This document shows, piece after piece, positions 6,255-8,354 of a stretch of 8,354 nt of DNA. The stretch's first letter is position 1; the number at the start of each line of letters is the position of its first letter. The notes under the pieces were generated by a model, which saw only the letters and a program-made list of their open reading frames with translations, did not search any database and was not told the origin of the DNA. The DNA comes from Candidatus Cloacimonadota bacterium (GTDB lineage: Bacteria > Cloacimonadota > Cloacimonadia > Cloacimonadales > JAJBBL01): the NCBI GenBank assembly GCA_020532365.1, contig JAJBBL010000151.1, forward strand, positions 1 to 8,354, written 5' to 3'. The position numbers were made by a program, and so were the translations under genes.

Positions 6255-8354
6255 ATGAACAAAGTTTCTAAACTTAAGGGGCTCTTGCCTCTTTTTTTGT
6301 TTATAGTATCTGTTCCTTTGTTAGGGATAAACGGTAAACTTGTTATCCCCAAGAAAGGGATGGAAAGCATTGATGAGAAGATACTTGCTAAAAAGCACCC
6401 CTTTACTTCACACTTAGCTGCTGGAAAGATAGATGAACCGACTGTAAGGTCAGATAATTTTGATAAACTGTTAGTATTACTGGTCGACTTTCAAGAGGAC
6501 GACAATCCTAAAACAACAGGTAACGGTAAGTTTATACTTGAGCCTGATCCAACTTACCCGATCAGTATGGGGGCACCACCACACGACTATGATTTCTTTG
6601 CAGCACATTTGAGTGCTATGAGGTATTACTATTTAGCCGCAAGCTTAGGGCAATATGACCTGCAGTATGATATTTACCCCAAAAAGGGGGTACGTTCTGC
6701 CTATACGCTCCCTCAGAAGATGAGCTATTACAATCCAGGCTTAGAGAACTACAATCTCTTCATTGAGCGGGTTGAAGAATACTTTTATGATATTTTCACA
6801 GTGGCAGACAGCTTCAATGAGATCGACTTTAGTCAATACGCCCACTTTATGATAATCCACGCTGGCTCTGACTGGCAACACGATGTAGCCGGGGATACTC
6901 CACATGACTTACCCTCATTTTTCATACGAGCTGGTGACGGCAAGGAGGTATGGGTTAACGACGGCACGGTAAAAATCAGCAATGCTTGCAACGTTCCCGC
7001 AACTATCAGTCAAGATGGCAAATACGGCGTAATCAACTCTGTAATGGCTCACGAGTTTGGTCATTCGTTAGGTTTTGTAGATCTTTACAACGTCAACAAT
7101 CATTCTCCAGCAGTCGGTTATTGGGATATTATGGACTCAGGAGGGTCTGCTCAGTTACACGTTGAGGGGTTAGACGGCTCTTATTATCTTTTAGAGGGTG
7201 GACTGCCAGCGCTACCGAGTGCTTGGCACAGGCTTTTAGTCTGGCAAGATATCTTTGCTGAGATGGGCGTATACAAAGAGATTAGTGATTTTTCAACAGA
7301 TACTCAGATTAAGATTTCAGCAGCGTCAAGTAAGTATAGTAGTATAAACAAGCTTCCTTATTTCATAAAAGTTCCATTGAGTAGTACCGAATATCTCCTT
7401 TTAGAGAACAGAAATACAGATCCTGATGGTGATGGGGGGATAGCATTCAAGGGTATTTTGCCAATCACTGAAGGGGGCACCGATTATCGTGTACTTCACT
7501 ACCCAACAGGTTTAGACGATGATTATTCAAAGCCAACTTATGAGTATGATTGGCTTCTACCAGGTTGGGTTAACAGAAGCGGTAAATCATATGGTGGTGG
7601 GCTTGTGGTATGGCACATAGACGAAGATATTATATTCAACCAGGGTGTTTATGACAGTGCTGGAAATTTTGTAAGTAACTATGAGATGAACCAGATTAAC
7701 ACGAGCTATAGTCGCCGTGGCGTAAAGATTATTGAAGCAGATAACATTCGTGATATTGGTAATCCAGATTCTTGGTTTTGGTATGGAACTGAATACGAAC
7801 CTTATTTCAGGTATAAGCCAATCTTGGATAGTGAGGGTTATTTTAAGAGCTGGTCATCGGTTGAATTCAACTCAAAACTTTCCGCAACATCAAAGCCGGC
7901 ATTAAAAACAAATAAAGGGAACAGCTCTTTATACTCTATCTACGACATAGGTGGTCCGTCTGGTATAATGTCATTCAAATACCGCTTACAGCCTTACGAA
8001 AGTAGCTCTATCATTGCCCAACATCAGATTATTCGGACTCAATTTCCGGCAGGGATGTCGACCCACTTTGATGGGAAGACAATACTTCCAGTATTAACTG
8101 GGGAGGGGCTCTCTTTTTATCGACATTTGTACGATTCGGTCAATAAGCAGTATTATTGGGAAGATATCTTTGGCGAGTTTCCTTTAGCTTATAGCATAAC
8201 AGCCAGACCTCTTGCCATTCAGAGGGACAATATAGCTGTTGAATACTTGGTAGTTTCAGAGAACAAGCTTATTTTTATTGAAGACAGTATGGGTATGCCC
8301 AACATCAGGCAGACTGTCTCTTTAGATGAAAAGGTAGTAGAGACCCCTTTGTAT
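6255..8354 (+). CDS. Secreted M6-family zinc metalloprotease (3' partial)
   Basis: This is an exported immune-inhibitor-A-like (M6) metalloprotease. The frame is open for 700 codons to the window edge with no stop. The signal peptide is about 1-24 (basic KVSKLKG, then a hydrophobic LLPLFLFIVSV run), followed by a propeptide-like stretch to about 70. The catalytic domain opens with LLVLLVDFQ (72-80). Zinc site HEFGHSLGFVD (266-276) gives ligands H266 and H270, catalytic E267 and third-ligand position D276. The Met-turn is WDIMDSG (290-296), making it a metzincin. Further M6 landmarks are LLLEN (381-385) and GLVVWHIDED (449-458). DPDGDG (389-394) looks like a calcium loop. Beyond about residue 570 is beta-rich sequence I cannot assign, possibly a propeller. 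ATG 6243 is an in-frame alternative start; neither site has a good Shine-Dalgarno. Its place after porV suggests type IX cargo, but the C-terminal sorting domain, if present, lies beyond the window. Confidence 0.88.
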   Translation, partial: MNKVSKLKGLLPLFLFIVSVPLLGINGKLVIPKKGMESIDEKILAKKHPFTSHLAAGKIDEPTVRSDNFDKLLVLLVDFQEDDNPKTTGNGKFILEPDPTYPISMGAPPHDYDFFAAHLSAMRYYYLAASLGQYDLQYDIYPKKGVRSAYTLPQKMSYYNPGLENYNLFIERVEEYFYDIFTVADSFNEIDFSQYAHFMIIHAGSDWQHDVAGDTPHDLPSFFIRAGDGKEVWVNDGTVKISNACNVPATISQDGKYGVINSVMAHEFGHSLGFVDLYNVNNHSPAVGYWDIMDSGGSAQLHVEGLDGSYYLLEGGLPALPSAWHRLLVWQDIFAEMGVYKEISDFSTDTQIKISAASSKYSSINKLPYFIKVPLSSTEYLLLENRNTDPDGDGGIAFKGILPITEGGTDYRVLHYPTGLDDDYSKPTYEYDWLLPGWVNRSGKSYGGGLVVWHIDEDIIFNQGVYDSAGNFVSNYEMNQINTSYSRRGVKIIEADNIRDIGNPDSWFWYGTEYEPYFRYKPILDSEGYFKSWSSVEFNSKLSATSKPALKTNKGNSSLYSIYDIGGPSGIMSFKYRLQPYESSSIIAQHQIIRTQFPAGMSTHFDGKTILPVLTGEGLSFYRHLYDSVNKQYYWEDIFGEFPLAYSITARPLAIQRDNIAVEYLVVSENKLIFIEDSMGMPNIRQTVSLDEKVVETPLY

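Noticed and set aside
2..8354. Possible reassignment of TGA, since none of the six visible gene ends uses it
   Set aside because: Stops are TAA (four) and TAG (two); no in-frame TGA occurs in any gene, and six stops are too few to suggest a code change.

Overview
The window holds seven protein genes and one tRNA, all on the + strand, in a moderately AT-rich Gram-negative-type genome. The first gene lacks its 5' end and the last lacks its 3' end. Three features point to the FCB superphylum (Bacteroidota, Cloacimonadota, Fibrobacterota, Marinimicrobia and relatives). These are a PorV-type outer-membrane barrel, a secreted M6 metalloprotease, and an S41-like protein whose N-terminal helical region resembles Bacteroidetes-type S41 proteins. 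Cloacimonadota or a similar candidate phylum is my best guess, held at low to moderate confidence. An MlaF-like ATPase also implies an outer membrane.

Bases 2-3183 look like one operon. It encodes an MlaF-type lipid-transport ATPase (partial), a non-hydrolysing UDP-HexNAc 2-epimerase, a CobB/SIRT5-like sirtuin and endonuclease III. The gaps between the genes are 39, 11 and 3 nt. After a further 54 nt comes a secreted S41-family protein (3238-4608). It keeps the fold landmarks of the family but appears to have lost every catalytic position I can line up, so it is probably a pseudoprotease.

Bases 4609-4987 are non-protein-coding. They contain a candidate sigma70-type promoter (TTGACA-N17-TTTAAG) and a tRNA-Leu(CAA) at 4813-4900 with an encoded CCA end and a G1-U72 wobble pair. 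I see nothing else convincing in that stretch.

Bases 4988-8354 form an envelope/secretion block: a PorV/PorQ-family barrel (4988-6151), a stem-loop at 6189-6209, and an M6 zinc metalloprotease running off the window (6255-8354, 700 codons visible, no stop). PorV is the outer-membrane shuttle of the type IX secretion system in Bacteroidota, and M6 proteases are common type IX cargo. The natural inference is a secretion pair, but the sorting domain that would confirm it lies beyond the window.

I see no transposase, CRISPR array, phage gene or clearly new multi-gene system. The strongest unusual observation is the degenerate S41 protein.
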